The notes beneath the pieces were generated by a model. It was not told the DNA's origin and searched no databases. It worked only from the letters and a program-made list of their open reading frames with translations. A DNA stretch of 64,000 bases from Cyclobacterium amurskyense (GTDB taxonomy: Bacteria; Bacteroidota; Bacteroidia; Cytophagales; Cyclobacteriaceae). Shown piece by piece: positions 1 through 8,341 of the stretch. Made by a program: the position numbers and the translations under genes. Where the stretch lies: contig NZ_CP012040.1 in assembly GCF_001050135.1 (NCBI RefSeq), forward strand, positions 1,054,001 through 1,118,000, read 5' to 3'. Each line of letters opens with the position of its first letter. Within the stretch, counting starts at the first letter, position 1.

Positions 1-1
1 C

Positions 2-403
2 TTGCGATTGTTGAAACAGATTAATAAAGAAGCAGAAAAAGTCAACAGAACAATAAACTGTTTATTGCAAGTTTATATAGCCAATGAAGAGACTAAATTC
101 GGTTGGGATAAAGAAGAATTATATTCCTTCCTTTTAGGAGATGAGATAAACTCCATGAACAATATTCAAATTGTAGGGCTAATGGGCATGGCTACAAACA
201 CTTCTAGTGAAGAGGTAATTAGGGAAGAGTTTAAAACTTTAAAAAATCTGCATGACACTTTGAAAAAGCTACCCCTCCCTAAAAATGTTGAAATGAGAGA
301 AATATCAATGGGCATGAGTAGTGATTACCTGTTGGCTCAACAGGAAGGAAGCACCATGGTAAGGATAGGAAGCGCTATTTTTGGTTTTAGAAATTACAAT
401 TAA
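2..403 (+). CDS. YggS/PLPBP-family PLP-binding protein, C-terminal part
   Basis: This is the C-terminal 133 residues of a YggS/PROSC-type pyridoxal-phosphate homeostasis protein; the gene is cut by the left edge and the frame is open at base 2, so the true start lies outside. The C-terminus carries the family pattern: a GLMGMA stretch, then MGMSSDY followed by a VRIG-AIFG ending, which in the family forms the phosphate-binding end of the PLP site. YggS proteins are cytosolic fold-type-III proteins without known catalysis that buffer free PLP. The next gene begins 5 bases downstream on the same strand. The N-terminal lysine that holds PLP is not in the window. Confidence 0.88.
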   Translation: MRLLKQINKEAEKVNRTINCLLQVYIANEETKFGWDKEELYSFLLGDEINSMNNIQIVGLMGMATNTSSEEVIREEFKTLKNLHDTLKKLPLPKNVEMREISMGMSSDYLLAQQEGSTMVRIGSAIFGFRNYN

Positions 404-408
404 TCATT

Positions 409-783
409 ATGAAAACTAGTCATATAATTCAAACAGCAGCTGTATTTGGTGCTCTGGCCGTAATTTTCGGAGCGTTTGGTGCACATGCTTTAGAGGAGCT
501 TTTAATAAGCACTGGCAGATCGGACACCTATGAAACTGCTGTCAATTATCATTTTTACCACAGTTTGGCGCTTTTAATGACAGGAATTTTATACCAGCTT
601 TTCCCTGATAAAAAACGTCTTGCATACAGTGCTGTTTTTTTTATAGCAGGTATTATAATTTTTTCAGGCAGCTTGTATTTTCTTTGCTTAAGTCAGCTAA
701 CATGGCTAGGTGCCATCACTCCTTTAGGAGGCTTGGCATTTATTATTGGATGGGTAATGTTGCTACTCAGTTTTGGTAAATAA
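409..783 (+). CDS. DUF423 family small membrane protein
   Basis: A 124-residue hydrophobic protein with about four membrane-spanning segments. The N-terminal AAVFGALAVIFGAFGAHAL stretch and the YETAVNYHFYHSLALL motif are characteristic of DUF423 (YgdD-like) inner-membrane proteins, and the length is normal for the family. The function of the family is not established. It starts 5 bases after the upstream YggS-like gene and ends 16 bases before the carboxypeptidase gene, so it probably belongs to the same transcription unit. Confidence 0.88.
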   Translation: MKTSHIIQTAAVFGALAVIFGAFGAHALEELLISTGRSDTYETAVNYHFYHSLALLMTGILYQLFPDKKRLAYSAVFFIAGIIIFSGSLYFLCLSQLTWLGAITPLGGLAFIIGWVMLLLSFGK

Positions 784-799
784 AATTTAAGAAAATCAT

Positions 800-2089
800 A
801 TGAAATTAAAATTTTTACCAGCGATTTTATTATGGCTGTTTATTTTTCAATCTGCTTCAGGACAAGACGTAAAGTCTTCTTTTTTAGGTTTAGATAATTT
901 AATGGGAGACAATTCTTTTTTTGATAAACACCTTACGGGATTCATGCTATACGACCTTGATAGCCAAGTGGTTCGTTACGAGAAAAACAGTCATTTGTAC
1001 TTCATCCCTGCATCCACTACCAAACTTTTCACCTTCTTCGGGGCCATGATGGTACTTACCGACAGCACAACATTTTTAAGGTTTGAACCCAAAGGGAAAA
1101 GCGTAACCATCTGGGGAACAGGAGATCCATCTTGGAAATACCCAAGACTACCCAATCCAAACATCCGGGATTTCCTAGCTACTTACGACACAATCATTTA
1201 CTCTGAAAGTAATTGGAAAAACGAACCATTTGGTTTCGGTTGGCAATGGGATGATTACTACTATTCCTATGCAGCTGAAAAATCCCCATTACCCCTATTC
1301 GGCAACCTTGTGAGCTCAAAAAACATCAATAACAGACCTGTTTTAACTCCCGATATTTTCAATGTAGTCCATTCAAAAAAAATTGTGAAAAATGTCCAGC
1401 GAAATTGGAGGGACAATCAATTTTACTACAATCCAAGAACCTATAATGGCAGGGACAGTAAAGTACCTTTTATGACCTCTCCGGAAATTTTCGCAACCCT
1501 AGCAAGCAAAGATTGGGGAGTTCCTGTAAAACTTTCTGATTCAAAACTACCTCCTGAACATTTCATATTAAAAGGCATTCCCACTAAAGCGCTCTATAAG
1601 GAGATGTTACTGGAAAGTGATAATTTTATCGCTGAACAATTACTTCTACAAATTTCTGATCAGGTCTTTTTGGAACTCGACAGTGAAAAGGCAATTGAAT
1701 ACATTAAAAAAACTTATCTTTATGACTTACCGGATGACCCACAATGGGTTGATGGATCAGGTCTGTCTAGGCACAATTTATTCACCCCTCGGACGATGGT
1801 TTCCTTAATAGAAAAAATTTACCGGTTATTTCCAGATAAAGAGCTTTTCAGCTTATTGCCTACTGGAGGGAGAACTGGCACATTGAAATTTAATTATTCA
1901 GCCTCGACACCATACATCATGGCTAAAACTGGAACCATCAGCAATAACCACAGCTTGGTAGGATATTTAAAAACAAAAGACAATAAAGTCTACGCCTTTG
2001 CCTTTATGAACAACAATTACCCATATAAAGCAACAGTGGTAAGAAATGAAATGGAAAAGGTGCTTCTATATATACGTGATAATTTCTAA
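800..2089 (+). CDS. D-alanyl-D-alanine carboxypeptidase/endopeptidase, PBP4 (S13) type
   Basis: A 429-residue penicillin-binding protein of peptidase family S13. A signal peptide is visible (FQSASGQ, cleavage near residue 21). All three active-site motifs are present: S72-T-T-K75 in PASTTKLF, S273-D-N275 in LLESDNF, and K376-T-G378 in MAKTGTIS. The family trims or cleaves D-Ala cross-links in periplasmic peptidoglycan. It lies directly before an LD-carboxypeptidase gene (8-base gap) and an SGNH lipoprotein, forming an apparent wall-remodelling run. The space between the S-x-x-K and S-x-N motifs is shorter than in E. coli PBP4, though still long enough for an inserted domain. Confidence 0.88.
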   Translation: MKLKFLPAILLWLFIFQSASGQDVKSSFLGLDNLMGDNSFFDKHLTGFMLYDLDSQVVRYEKNSHLYFIPASTTKLFTFFGAMMVLTDSTTFLRFEPKGKSVTIWGTGDPSWKYPRLPNPNIRDFLATYDTIIYSESNWKNEPFGFGWQWDDYYYSYAAEKSPLPLFGNLVSSKNINNRPVLTPDIFNVVHSKKIVKNVQRNWRDNQFYYNPRTYNGRDSKVPFMTSPEIFATLASKDWGVPVKLSDSKLPPEHFILKGIPTKALYKEMLLESDNFIAEQLLLQISDQVFLELDSEKAIEYIKKTYLYDLPDDPQWVDGSGLSRHNLFTPRTMVSLIEKIYRLFPDKELFSLLPTGGRTGTLKFNYSASTPYIMAKTGTISNNHSLVGYLKTKDNKVYAFAFMNNNYPYKATVVRNEMEKVLLYIRDNF

Positions 2090-2097
2090 ATTCCGCC

Positions 2098-3153
2098 ATG
2101 AAAAAAAGACGCTTTTTACAAACTATTGGTATGAGTCTGGGGTTTTTCCCAATTTTAGGACATTCTCAACCACTTTCTAAACCGCCTCTTCTAAAGAAAT
2201 TATTACCTAATAAACTACAAGTAGGAGATTTGGTAGGACTAATCAGCCCCTCTGCTGCTACGGCTGATGCAATGCAATTTACCTTTGCAAAAGAAGCGCT
2301 GGAAGCGCTGGGATTAAAGGTTCTGGAAGGCAAGCACCTCCAAAACCGAAGAGGTCATTTAGCTGGTACGGATCAAGAAAGGGCAGATGATCTAAATAAC
2401 ATGTTTGCAAATAAAGCGGTTAAAGCCATTATTTGTATCAGGGGAGGTTCAGGGGCCGCAAGGATTCTACCACTGATCGATTATGAGATCATTAAAAACA
2501 ACCCTAAACCTTTGCTGGGCTATAGCGACATTACCGCTCTACACAATGCCATCTACGCTAAAACAGGTCTTATTACTTTTCATGGGCCCAATGGCTCGGG
2601 AAGCTGGGGAAAGTTTAATGTCTCCCAGTTTAAAAAAGTCTTTTTTGAACAAAACGACACACTCCATTTCGAAAACGAGTTGGAAGAGACTGAGGACTTG
2701 GTTATAAAAGAGAATAGAATTAAAACAATTTACCCTGGAAAAGCAGTTGGTGATCTCATAGGAGGAAACCTAACAGTACTTACCTCCTTAGCAGGATCTC
2801 CTTACCTCCCTTCCTTCAAAAACAAAATCCTCTTCCTTGAAGACATTGGCGAAGAACCTTACAGGATCGACCGCATGATGAGCACCCTTATGCTCATGGG
2901 TGTCTTTAAAGAAATAAAAGGTTTTGTTTTTGGTCAATGTACAGATTGCGATCCAAGTGGTGGGTATGGAAACCTTACTTTGGACCAAATTTTTGACGAT
3001 TATCTTCTTCCTCATAAGATACCCGCATATAGGGGGGCTATGATTGGCCATGTTCCCAAACAATTCCTCTTGCCTGTTGGCGCTAATGTAAACTTAGATG
3101 CGGACAAGGGAACGCTTACCACCACTCAACCCATTTTCAAACAGTCAAAATAA
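2098..3153 (+). CDS. S66 LD-carboxypeptidase (LdcA-like), exported
   Basis: A 351-residue muramoyltetrapeptide LD-carboxypeptidase homologue, which removes the terminal D-Ala from tetrapeptide stems. The proposed S66 triad is visible: Ser143 in GYSDIT, Glu248 in FLEDIGE and His318 in IGHVPKQ; the RGGSGAARILP motif lies around residues 115-125. Unlike the cytosolic E. coli enzyme, it begins with a signal-like segment, KKRRFLQTIGMSLGFFPILG, resembling a Tat leader (R4-R5 followed by F-L), so it probably acts outside the cytoplasm. The gene follows the PBP4-like gene by 8 bases and precedes a lipoprotein gene by 4 bases. Confidence 0.88.
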   Translation: MKKRRFLQTIGMSLGFFPILGHSQPLSKPPLLKKLLPNKLQVGDLVGLISPSAATADAMQFTFAKEALEALGLKVLEGKHLQNRRGHLAGTDQERADDLNNMFANKAVKAIICIRGGSGAARILPLIDYEIIKNNPKPLLGYSDITALHNAIYAKTGLITFHGPNGSGSWGKFNVSQFKKVFFEQNDTLHFENELEETEDLVIKENRIKTIYPGKAVGDLIGGNLTVLTSLAGSPYLPSFKNKILFLEDIGEEPYRIDRMMSTLMLMGVFKEIKGFVFGQCTDCDPSGGYGNLTLDQIFDDYLLPHKIPAYRGAMIGHVPKQFLLPVGANVNLDADKGTLTTTQPIFKQSK

Positions 3154-3157
3154 GCCG

Positions 3158-3934
3158 GTGAAGATCCATTCGAATGTCATTTCATTTCGGAATAGACTTC
3201 TCATTCTTGCAGGGTACTTATTATTGTCAGCTTCATGTAAAAGCGAAGAACTAATGAGCGAAAAGAAAAACATAAAAATCAATAAAAACCAATTAACGGA
3301 AATAAGGTACCTTGCCTTGGGTGACAGTTATACGATTGGGGAGGGAGAGAAAACGGAAAACACCTACCCCCATCTGGTTGAAAAATTATTGGAAAGCGAA
3401 GGCTACAAATTTTCCACTGTTAGTGTCATCGCAAAAACAGGCTGGACAAGTAATGAATTACTAGAGGCGGTAGTACAAAAAAACATCCAAGAAGACTCTT
3501 ATGACATTGCAAGCCTACTTATAGGTGTGAATAATCAATACAGGGACCAAACTTTAGAGCAGTTCAGGAAGGAATTGATTGATTTAATAGAGATTACCAG
3601 TAACTACCTTAAAAATAAGCAGCAAAAAAATACAATACTTGTCTCCATTCCTGACTGGGGTGTAACCCAGTTTGCTCAGTCTGTCAAAAAACCGAAAGAA
3701 CAAATAAGAAGAGGAATCGATTCCTTTAATGAAGTGATACAACAGGAAGCTTCAAATTATGGTTTGGATTTTATCAATATCACAGACCAATACAGGAAGA
3801 ACGGAGCGCATCCCCTAAACCTCGTAGCCGATGGATTGCACCCCAGCAAGAATATTTATGAAGAATGGGCTTTACATTTAAGTAAGGCTTTCAAGAAAAA
3901 ACTCAAGCTTCCAACCAACACCCAAAACTGGTGA
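3158..3934 (+). CDS. SGNH/GDSL-type hydrolase lipoprotein
   Basis: A 258-residue SGNH hydrolase. The GTG at 3158, four bases after the upstream stop, is preferred: it gives a lipoprotein signal ending in LLLSASC, whereas the open frame back to 3098 would overlap the LD-carboxypeptidase. Block I is LALGDSYTIG with the nucleophile Ser, block III is IGVNNQYR with the Asn, and block V is DGLHPS with the Asp-His pair. SGNH enzymes are esterases, lipases or acetylhydrolases; the substrate cannot be read from the sequence. Its position after two peptidoglycan peptidases makes a cell-wall or surface-glycan ester possible (inference). A strong terminator follows. Confidence 0.82.
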   Translation: MKIHSNVISFRNRLLILAGYLLLSASCKSEELMSEKKNIKINKNQLTEIRYLALGDSYTIGEGEKTENTYPHLVEKLLESEGYKFSTVSVIAKTGWTSNELLEAVVQKNIQEDSYDIASLLIGVNNQYRDQTLEQFRKELIDLIEITSNYLKNKQQKNTILVSIPDWGVTQFAQSVKKPKEQIRRGIDSFNEVIQQEASNYGLDFINITDQYRKNGAHPLNLVADGLHPSKNIYEEWALHLSKAFKKKLKLPTNTQNW

Positions 3935-3938
3935 CAAT

Positions 3939-3975
3939 AAAAAGCCTGCCGCTATACAAATAGGGCAGGCTTTTT
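3939..3975. terminator. Bidirectional intrinsic terminator between convergent genes
   Basis: AAAAAGCCTGCC at 3939-3950 pairs perfectly with GGCAGGCTTTTT at 3964-3975 around a 13-base loop. The A tract on one side and T tract on the other make it suitable for both strands. It lies between the SGNH gene (ends 3934) and the reverse DUF1573 gene (ends 4007). Confidence 0.88.
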
Positions 3976-4006
3976 ATATTATGAAGCACAATGAATGCTT
4001 TATTCC

Positions 4007-4405
4007 TTATTTCGGAAGCACATTTGAAATTAGTGAAACCTTTTCTATAGGTTCGCTGGCATTTGAATATATCCTAACCACACTATTTTGTTTTCCCATT
4101 TTACCAGCAGAATTAAAGGACACTTTAATCTCAGCTGCTTTTCCAGGTGCAATTGGTTCTTTTGGCCAGCTTGGAACAGTGCAACCACAAGTTGCTGCTA
4201 CATTAGAGATAATTAATGGTTGATTACCCGTATTGGTAAATTTAAAAACATTCTCTACTTTGTCTCCTTGCTTAATATCTCCAAAATCTTTCGAATCAGA
4301 TTCGAAAGTAATTACCGGACCATTTGCTGTTTTTTCCTGGGCGATTGCAAATGCTGTACTTAATACAACCGCTAATACTACTGTTAATAACCTTTTCATA
4401 TTCAT
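4007..4405 (-). CDS. DUF1573 domain secreted protein
   Basis: A 132-residue protein with a clear signal peptide (VVLAVVLSTAFAIAQ) followed by one DUF1573 domain, an immunoglobulin-like fold. The diagnostic region DFGDIKQGDKVENVFKFTNTG, the CGCTVP cysteine motif and the IAPGKAAEIKVSFNSAGK stretch are all present. DUF1573 proteins are abundant in Bacteroidetes and have no assigned biochemical role. A second in-frame ATG at 4399 is an equally good start. It lies 35 bases downstream of the helicase gene on the same strand and may share its transcript. Confidence 0.86.
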   Translation of the reverse strand: MNMKRLLTVVLAVVLSTAFAIAQEKTANGPVITFESDSKDFGDIKQGDKVENVFKFTNTGNQPLIISNVAATCGCTVPSWPKEPIAPGKAAEIKVSFNSAGKMGKQNSVVRIYSNASEPIEKVSLISNVLPK

Positions 4406-4440
4406 AAAATTTAATTCATTCCAACTTATGGAGTACTATA

Positions 4441-5868
4441 CTACTTAATAAAAAAATTGTTATGAAAGTTCACCATAAACAATTCTTTTCTTGCTCTTGT
4501 CATGGCAGTATACAACCACCTGACGTAATTTCTATCAATTTGTTCCTCATTTAAATATCCCTGGTCAACAAAAACAGCATCCCATTGCCCTCCTTGTGAT
4601 TTATGACAAGTCAGAGTATAAGCATATTTGACTTGTAGGGCATTCAGATAAGGATCTTTACTCATGGCTTCCCTAATCTTGCTCTTTTTCTCTAAATCTT
4701 GATAATCTTCCGCCACTTGTTGATAAAGGGCTCTCCATTCTTCCATCGTCAAAGAAGGTTTATCAGAATGCAAGGTATCTAGAATCACACGAGCCTCAAA
4801 TGGAACTTCATCTGGATAATCTATCAACCTCAATTCAAGTGTAGCAAACCTTAGGCCATATATTTCCTCAAATGAACGAATTTTAAGTATCTCTACAAAA
4901 TCCCCATTGGCCAAAAAACTAACCTTGTCCGAAGAATCCATGTAAGTATAATTGTTTTTGACAATCATTAGTCGTTCTCCAGCGCTTAATTCATCTTCAT
5001 AATAAAAAATAGAATTTCTAATGTACTTATTGTATTGAACTGCGGCCTTATTGGAGCGGGTGATAATCATCGTATTGTCCAATCCAAATTTATCATAGGC
5101 ATACCTCAAACCATCTTCAAGTCTTTCACCTGTCATCCGGTAAAAATCATTAAACCCACGGGTTTCAAAGGTGATCTTGGGTTTATCCCGAAGTACCTCA
5201 TCTCTCAAAGTTGTAGCATTGGCCAATATCCCTGAATCCTGACCTTGCCTGGTAACTATAGTAAGTAAGGTTTCATTTACCTCTAATTTATAGTTTCGTA
5301 TAAGGTAATTTTTATCTAGGGCTGGGCTATCATCGCTTCCTACTGGTGGCAGTTGCGCAATGTCACCAATTAATAATAGTCTATTCTCAGGATTTTGAAA
5401 AACAAAACCAATAAGATCTGCCAATAAAGACCTTCCTCCGATCCTATCATCAGACAACATGGAGGCCTCATCTACTATAAAAACAGATTTTTGATAGTAA
5501 TTTTTTTGCACCGTGAAACCATCAACTCCTTCAGCGGCCCCTTGCTTGGCACGGTAAATAATCTTGTGAATGGTAAAACCTGTTTTGTCAGCATATGAAC
5601 TCATCACTTTAGCAGCCCGACCAGTAGGCGCAAGCATAACTGCTCGCAAGCCAAGTGATGGTAATGCTTTTACCAAAGCAGCCAAAACGGTTGTTTTCCC
5701 TGTTCCTGCATACCCCTTTAGAATAAATGCTGAAGAAGAAGGAATTATTTTTCCCAAAAATGTATCCATCGAATTAAAAAAGTATTCCTGATCAGTAGTT
5801 GGCTGATGAGGGAAAAATTTCCTTATTCTTTCTGATGGCTTTGGACTTGCTTGATTATCTTTATGCAT
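4441..5868 (-). CDS. Pif1/RecD-like superfamily 1 DNA helicase
   Basis: A 475-residue ATP-dependent DNA helicase of the Pif1/RecD2-like group. Walker A is GYAGTGKTT at residues 52-60, Walker B is VDEAS near residue 131, and a QLPPVG motif follows. The C-terminal UvrD_C_2-like part has YTLTCHKSQGGQWDAVFVD and the arginine-finger region YTAMTRARKELF. It lacks the long N-terminal extension of RecD2, so it is a compact 5'-3' helicase type common in Bacteroidetes. The exact substrate is unknown. The start lies only 16 bases from the divergent Nudix gene, so the two promoters must be very compact or overlap. Confidence 0.85.
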   Translation of the reverse strand: MHKDNQASPKPSERIRKFFPHQPTTDQEYFFNSMDTFLGKIIPSSSAFILKGYAGTGKTTVLAALVKALPSLGLRAVMLAPTGRAAKVMSSYADKTGFTIHKIIYRAKQGAAEGVDGFTVQKNYYQKSVFIVDEASMLSDDRIGGRSLLADLIGFVFQNPENRLLLIGDIAQLPPVGSDDSPALDKNYLIRNYKLEVNETLLTIVTRQGQDSGILANATTLRDEVLRDKPKITFETRGFNDFYRMTGERLEDGLRYAYDKFGLDNTMIITRSNKAAVQYNKYIRNSIFYYEDELSAGERLMIVKNNYTYMDSSDKVSFLANGDFVEILKIRSFEEIYGLRFATLELRLIDYPDEVPFEARVILDTLHSDKPSLTMEEWRALYQQVAEDYQDLEKKSKIREAMSKDPYLNALQVKYAYTLTCHKSQGGQWDAVFVDQGYLNEEQIDRNYVRWLYTAMTRARKELFMVNFHNNFFIK

Positions 5869-5884
5869 CTATTGCGAAACTAAG

Positions 5885-6394
5885 ATGAAAAAGCCGAACA
5901 TAAAAAAGGACATAATTGAAAATTTCGGTAACCGACTCAGGACGAGGGTTAATGGTATACTTATTCAGGACAATAAATTATTGATGGTAAAGCACCGAAT
6001 GCATACAAACCACTCATTTTGGAATGTCCCTGGGGGTGGGATGAAATTTGGACAAGATGCCAAGGAGAATCTAAAAAGGGAATTTTTAGAGGAAACCGGG
6101 CTAAACATTGCTGTTAATGATTACCTTTTTGTACATGAATTTTTAGAACCTCCGCTACACGCCATTGAATTGTTCTTTGAAGTTAGCCAAACAAGTGGTA
6201 AATTAGTAGTTGGAATAGATCCTGAGCTTGAAACCAACAAACAGGTTATAGAAGAGGTTAAATTTCTTAGCATTGAAGAAATCAAAAAAATCCCATCCGA
6301 AAAAAAACATGCACTGTTCGGAAGAATAAATTCTCTGAATGATGTAAGAATATGGAAAGGATATTTTAATTTTGGAAATAAATGCATAAAATAG
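5885..6394 (+). CDS. Nudix hydrolase
   Basis: A 169-residue Nudix-fold protein. The Nudix box is seen around residues 51-74 (GGGMKFGQDA then REFLEETGL): the catalytic REUxEExGU half is intact, but the glutamate expected at GX5E is glutamine. Nudix enzymes hydrolyse nucleoside diphosphates linked to another group; the substrate here cannot be predicted. The gene is divergent from the helicase gene, with a 16-base gap. Confidence 0.85.
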   Translation: MKKPNIKKDIIENFGNRLRTRVNGILIQDNKLLMVKHRMHTNHSFWNVPGGGMKFGQDAKENLKREFLEETGLNIAVNDYLFVHEFLEPPLHAIELFFEVSQTSGKLVVGIDPELETNKQVIEEVKFLSIEEIKKIPSEKKHALFGRINSLNDVRIWKGYFNFGNKCIK

Positions 6395-6456
6395 CATTCT
6401 AATTACGAACCATCAATTCTTTATAATAATTTAATTACGCTTTAAAGATATTCAAA

Positions 6457-7038
6457 ATGACATTGAGTAAAATCTTATCGATTGTTTTTCTATTGGGAGC
6501 CTTAGGCCTCGGGTACAAACTTTATCTGGGTGTGGATGAAGTAGTGGAAGAAGAGAAAATTCTAAAAAGAACCGAAGATAGAATTATTGAAAAGCTAGAA
6601 ATGCTTAGAGATGCCCAAATAGCTTATCAAGCTGCCAATAACGAATATGCTTCCAACTGGGAAGATTTGAAAAAATTCATCACTGATGGTAGCATCTACT
6701 TGATACAAAGAACTGAAACCACCAAATTATTGGATTATGGTAAAGAAGAAACAACAGTAACTTTAGATACCTTAGGTGCTGTTAATGTACAGGATTCTCT
6801 TTTCAGTGCAGACAAATACCCTGATTTTGAATTGGATCTACTAAATGTAGTTCCTGGATCAGGTGGGAAAACATTTGAATTCTTTGCAGATAAAATCGAG
6901 CGTAGCAATAGAGAAATTGCTGTGTTTGAAATCAGAGATCCTGCACCAAGAAATCCAGAAAGAAGAAAAAATAACAACGAGAAGGCTTTAAGAGTTGGTT
7001 CAAGAACTGATTCTTCTACTTCAGGAAACTGGGAATAA
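6457..7038 (+). CDS. Hypothetical protein with N-terminal membrane anchor
   Basis: I do not recognise a named family. The 193-residue protein starts with one hydrophobic segment (ILSIVFLLGALGLGYKLYL), followed by a charged helical stretch with the pattern EKLEMLRDAQIAYQAANNEYASNWEDLKKFI. That pattern resembles the helix and loop after the first segment in pseudopilin-like proteins, but no prepilin cleavage site is visible. The C-terminus is basic and Ser/Thr-rich. It sits just upstream of DUF3822 and coaD on the same strand, and strong inverted repeats separate it from them. Confidence 0.7.
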   Translation: MTLSKILSIVFLLGALGLGYKLYLGVDEVVEEEKILKRTEDRIIEKLEMLRDAQIAYQAANNEYASNWEDLKKFITDGSIYLIQRTETTKLLDYGKEETTVTLDTLGAVNVQDSLFSADKYPDFELDLLNVVPGSGGKTFEFFADKIERSNREIAVFEIRDPAPRNPERRKNNNEKALRVGSRTDSSTSGNWE

Positions 7039-7039
7039 A

Positions 7040-7120
7040 TTTGGATACGGTAGGTTCCCATATCCAAAGCAAATTCATTAGCGATAAATTTGATATGCAA
7101 GCCATATCAAATTTATCGCT
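7040..7120 (+). promoter_or_regulatory. Two consecutive inverted repeats at the DUF3822 gene start
   Basis: The first hairpin is TTTGGATA (7040-7047) with TATCCAAA (7061-7068), 13-base loop; it would enclose the probable TTG start codon. The second is a perfect 18-bp stem, 7080-7097 with 7103-7120, five-base loop CAAGC, followed by TTTTC. The second stem is within codons that look homologous to the DUF3822 N-terminus. It could be an attenuator, a translation-limiting structure or an mRNA-processing site. Confidence 0.6.
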
Positions 7121-7889
7121 TTTCTTATATGAGAAACTTTTTGTCGTCGTTGCCCATTCAGGTGAGCACAAAGACATTGCTGCTACTTTCACCTATTCCT
7201 TCCAGGATAAGGAAACCATCAAACATATTGTAGATACAGCACCTATTTTCAATGCCCCAAATTCGGTAGGTAGGCTTTATATTCACCACCAAAGATTTAC
7301 TTTGGTTCCTACTACCCTATTTAACCCTGCTCAAGGAGACAGGTACCTTAGCTTTGCTACAGAGCTCAATGAACAAGTGGACAGTGTGATCTATACAGGA
7401 GTTGCCAATAACACCATTCAGGTAATTGGAACTGCCGACAAAGGCCTTTTAGAAAAACTGGACAAAAAACTTCCTGAATTGGAAATAGCTCATGGCGCTT
7501 CCCATGTACTGGGCTTCTTTCTAACCCAAACAAAAGATTTACTGAATCAAGAGTTGTTTATTCACGCCTCTCCGGACTGCATGTATTTGGCTGCTTTCCA
7601 TAATGGAGAATTAAACCTTTTTAACAGGTTTGTAATAACAGAGGAAGCTGCTTTTCTCCGTTATTTATTTACATTTATCCAGCAAATGGCCTTTGATCGG
7701 TCTCATTGCAAGATTCGTTTTTTTGGAAACCCTGAGTGGCTCCATACAAGTATGGAAAGCATGGGACGTTATTTCAAAAACATCCATCTAAGCATCCCTT
7801 ATCAAAACACCTCCTACCTAAAAGGAGCCGAGTCCTTTATGAACACACAACTTCTAGAGGCCTACTGGCAACAAAAACTTATTTCATGA
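7041..7889 (+). CDS. DUF3822 family protein
   Basis: A roughly 282-residue protein of the Bacteroidetes family DUF3822, usually encoded next to coaD. The start is uncertain. The in-frame stop at 7008 leaves TTG at 7041 and ATG at 7095 as candidates. I prefer TTG because the SDKFD and LSLFL segments around residues 14-28 resemble the conserved family N-terminus and would be lost from the shorter form. Two actin/ASKHA-like halves are suggested for the family, but the function is unknown. The stop overlaps the coaD start (ATGA), indicating translational coupling. The first 27 codons contain an 18-bp perfect stem-loop. Confidence 0.78.
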   Translation: MDTVGSHIQSKFISDKFDMQAISNLSLFLYEKLFVVVAHSGEHKDIAATFTYSFQDKETIKHIVDTAPIFNAPNSVGRLYIHHQRFTLVPTTLFNPAQGDRYLSFATELNEQVDSVIYTGVANNTIQVIGTADKGLLEKLDKKLPELEIAHGASHVLGFFLTQTKDLLNQELFIHASPDCMYLAAFHNGELNLFNRFVITEEAAFLRYLFTFIQQMAFDRSHCKIRFFGNPEWLHTSMESMGRYFKNIHLSIPYQNTSYLKGAESFMNTQLLEAYWQQKLIS

Positions 7890-8341
7890 AAAAGACAGCG
7901 CTTTTTCCAGGCTCTTTTGACCCTTACACAAATGGTCATCATGACATTGTCATGAGAGGACTAAATATTTTCGATGAGATAATTATCAGTGTAGGGCACA
8001 ATACAAGTAAGAAAAACAGGTATTTCGATATTGATTTTATGGTTGATAAAATCAAAAATACCTACAAGAAAAACCCGTCTGTTAAAGTCATTGTATACGA
8101 TGAATTAACCTCCTCATTGGCAAAAAAACACGACGCAAAGTACTTACTCCGTGGATTAAGAAACACGACTGATTTTGAATACGAAAACACCATCAGTCAA
8201 ATGAACAGGTATCTCAACGACTCCTTGGAAACGGTATTTCTTATCACTACTCCTAAATATGCAGCCATCAGCTCTACTATTATCAGAGAAGTTCATAAGT
8301 ATGGTGGCAATGTAAACAAGTTCCTTCCCTATAAGGTCTGA
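7886..8341 (+). CDS. coaD: Phosphopantetheine adenylyltransferase
   Basis: A 151-residue CoaD, transferring AMP from ATP to 4'-phosphopantetheine in the fourth step of coenzyme A synthesis. The start ATG at 7886 overlaps the DUF3822 stop, and the protein begins with the conserved KTALFPGSFDPYTNGHHDI motif (HxGH-type signature written TNGHHD). The YLLRGLRNTTDFEYE segment and the C-terminal ISSTIIREV motif (ISST-x-x-R) are also present. Length is close to the normal 155-165. Its 3' end overlaps the convergent Nudix gene by 13 bases. Confidence 0.95.
   Translation: MKKTALFPGSFDPYTNGHHDIVMRGLNIFDEIIISVGHNTSKKNRYFDIDFMVDKIKNTYKKNPSVKVIVYDELTSSLAKKHDAKYLLRGLRNTTDFEYENTISQMNRYLNDSLETVFLITTPKYAAISSTIIREVHKYGGNVNKFLPYKV

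Noticed and set aside
3098..3157. Extension of the SGNH gene to 3098
   Set aside because: It overlaps the LD-carboxypeptidase and adds residues before a normal lipoprotein signal; GTG 3158 fits better.
4233..4448. Small forward frame opposite DUF1573
   Set aside because: It is a mirror of the real reverse gene, with no family features or start context.
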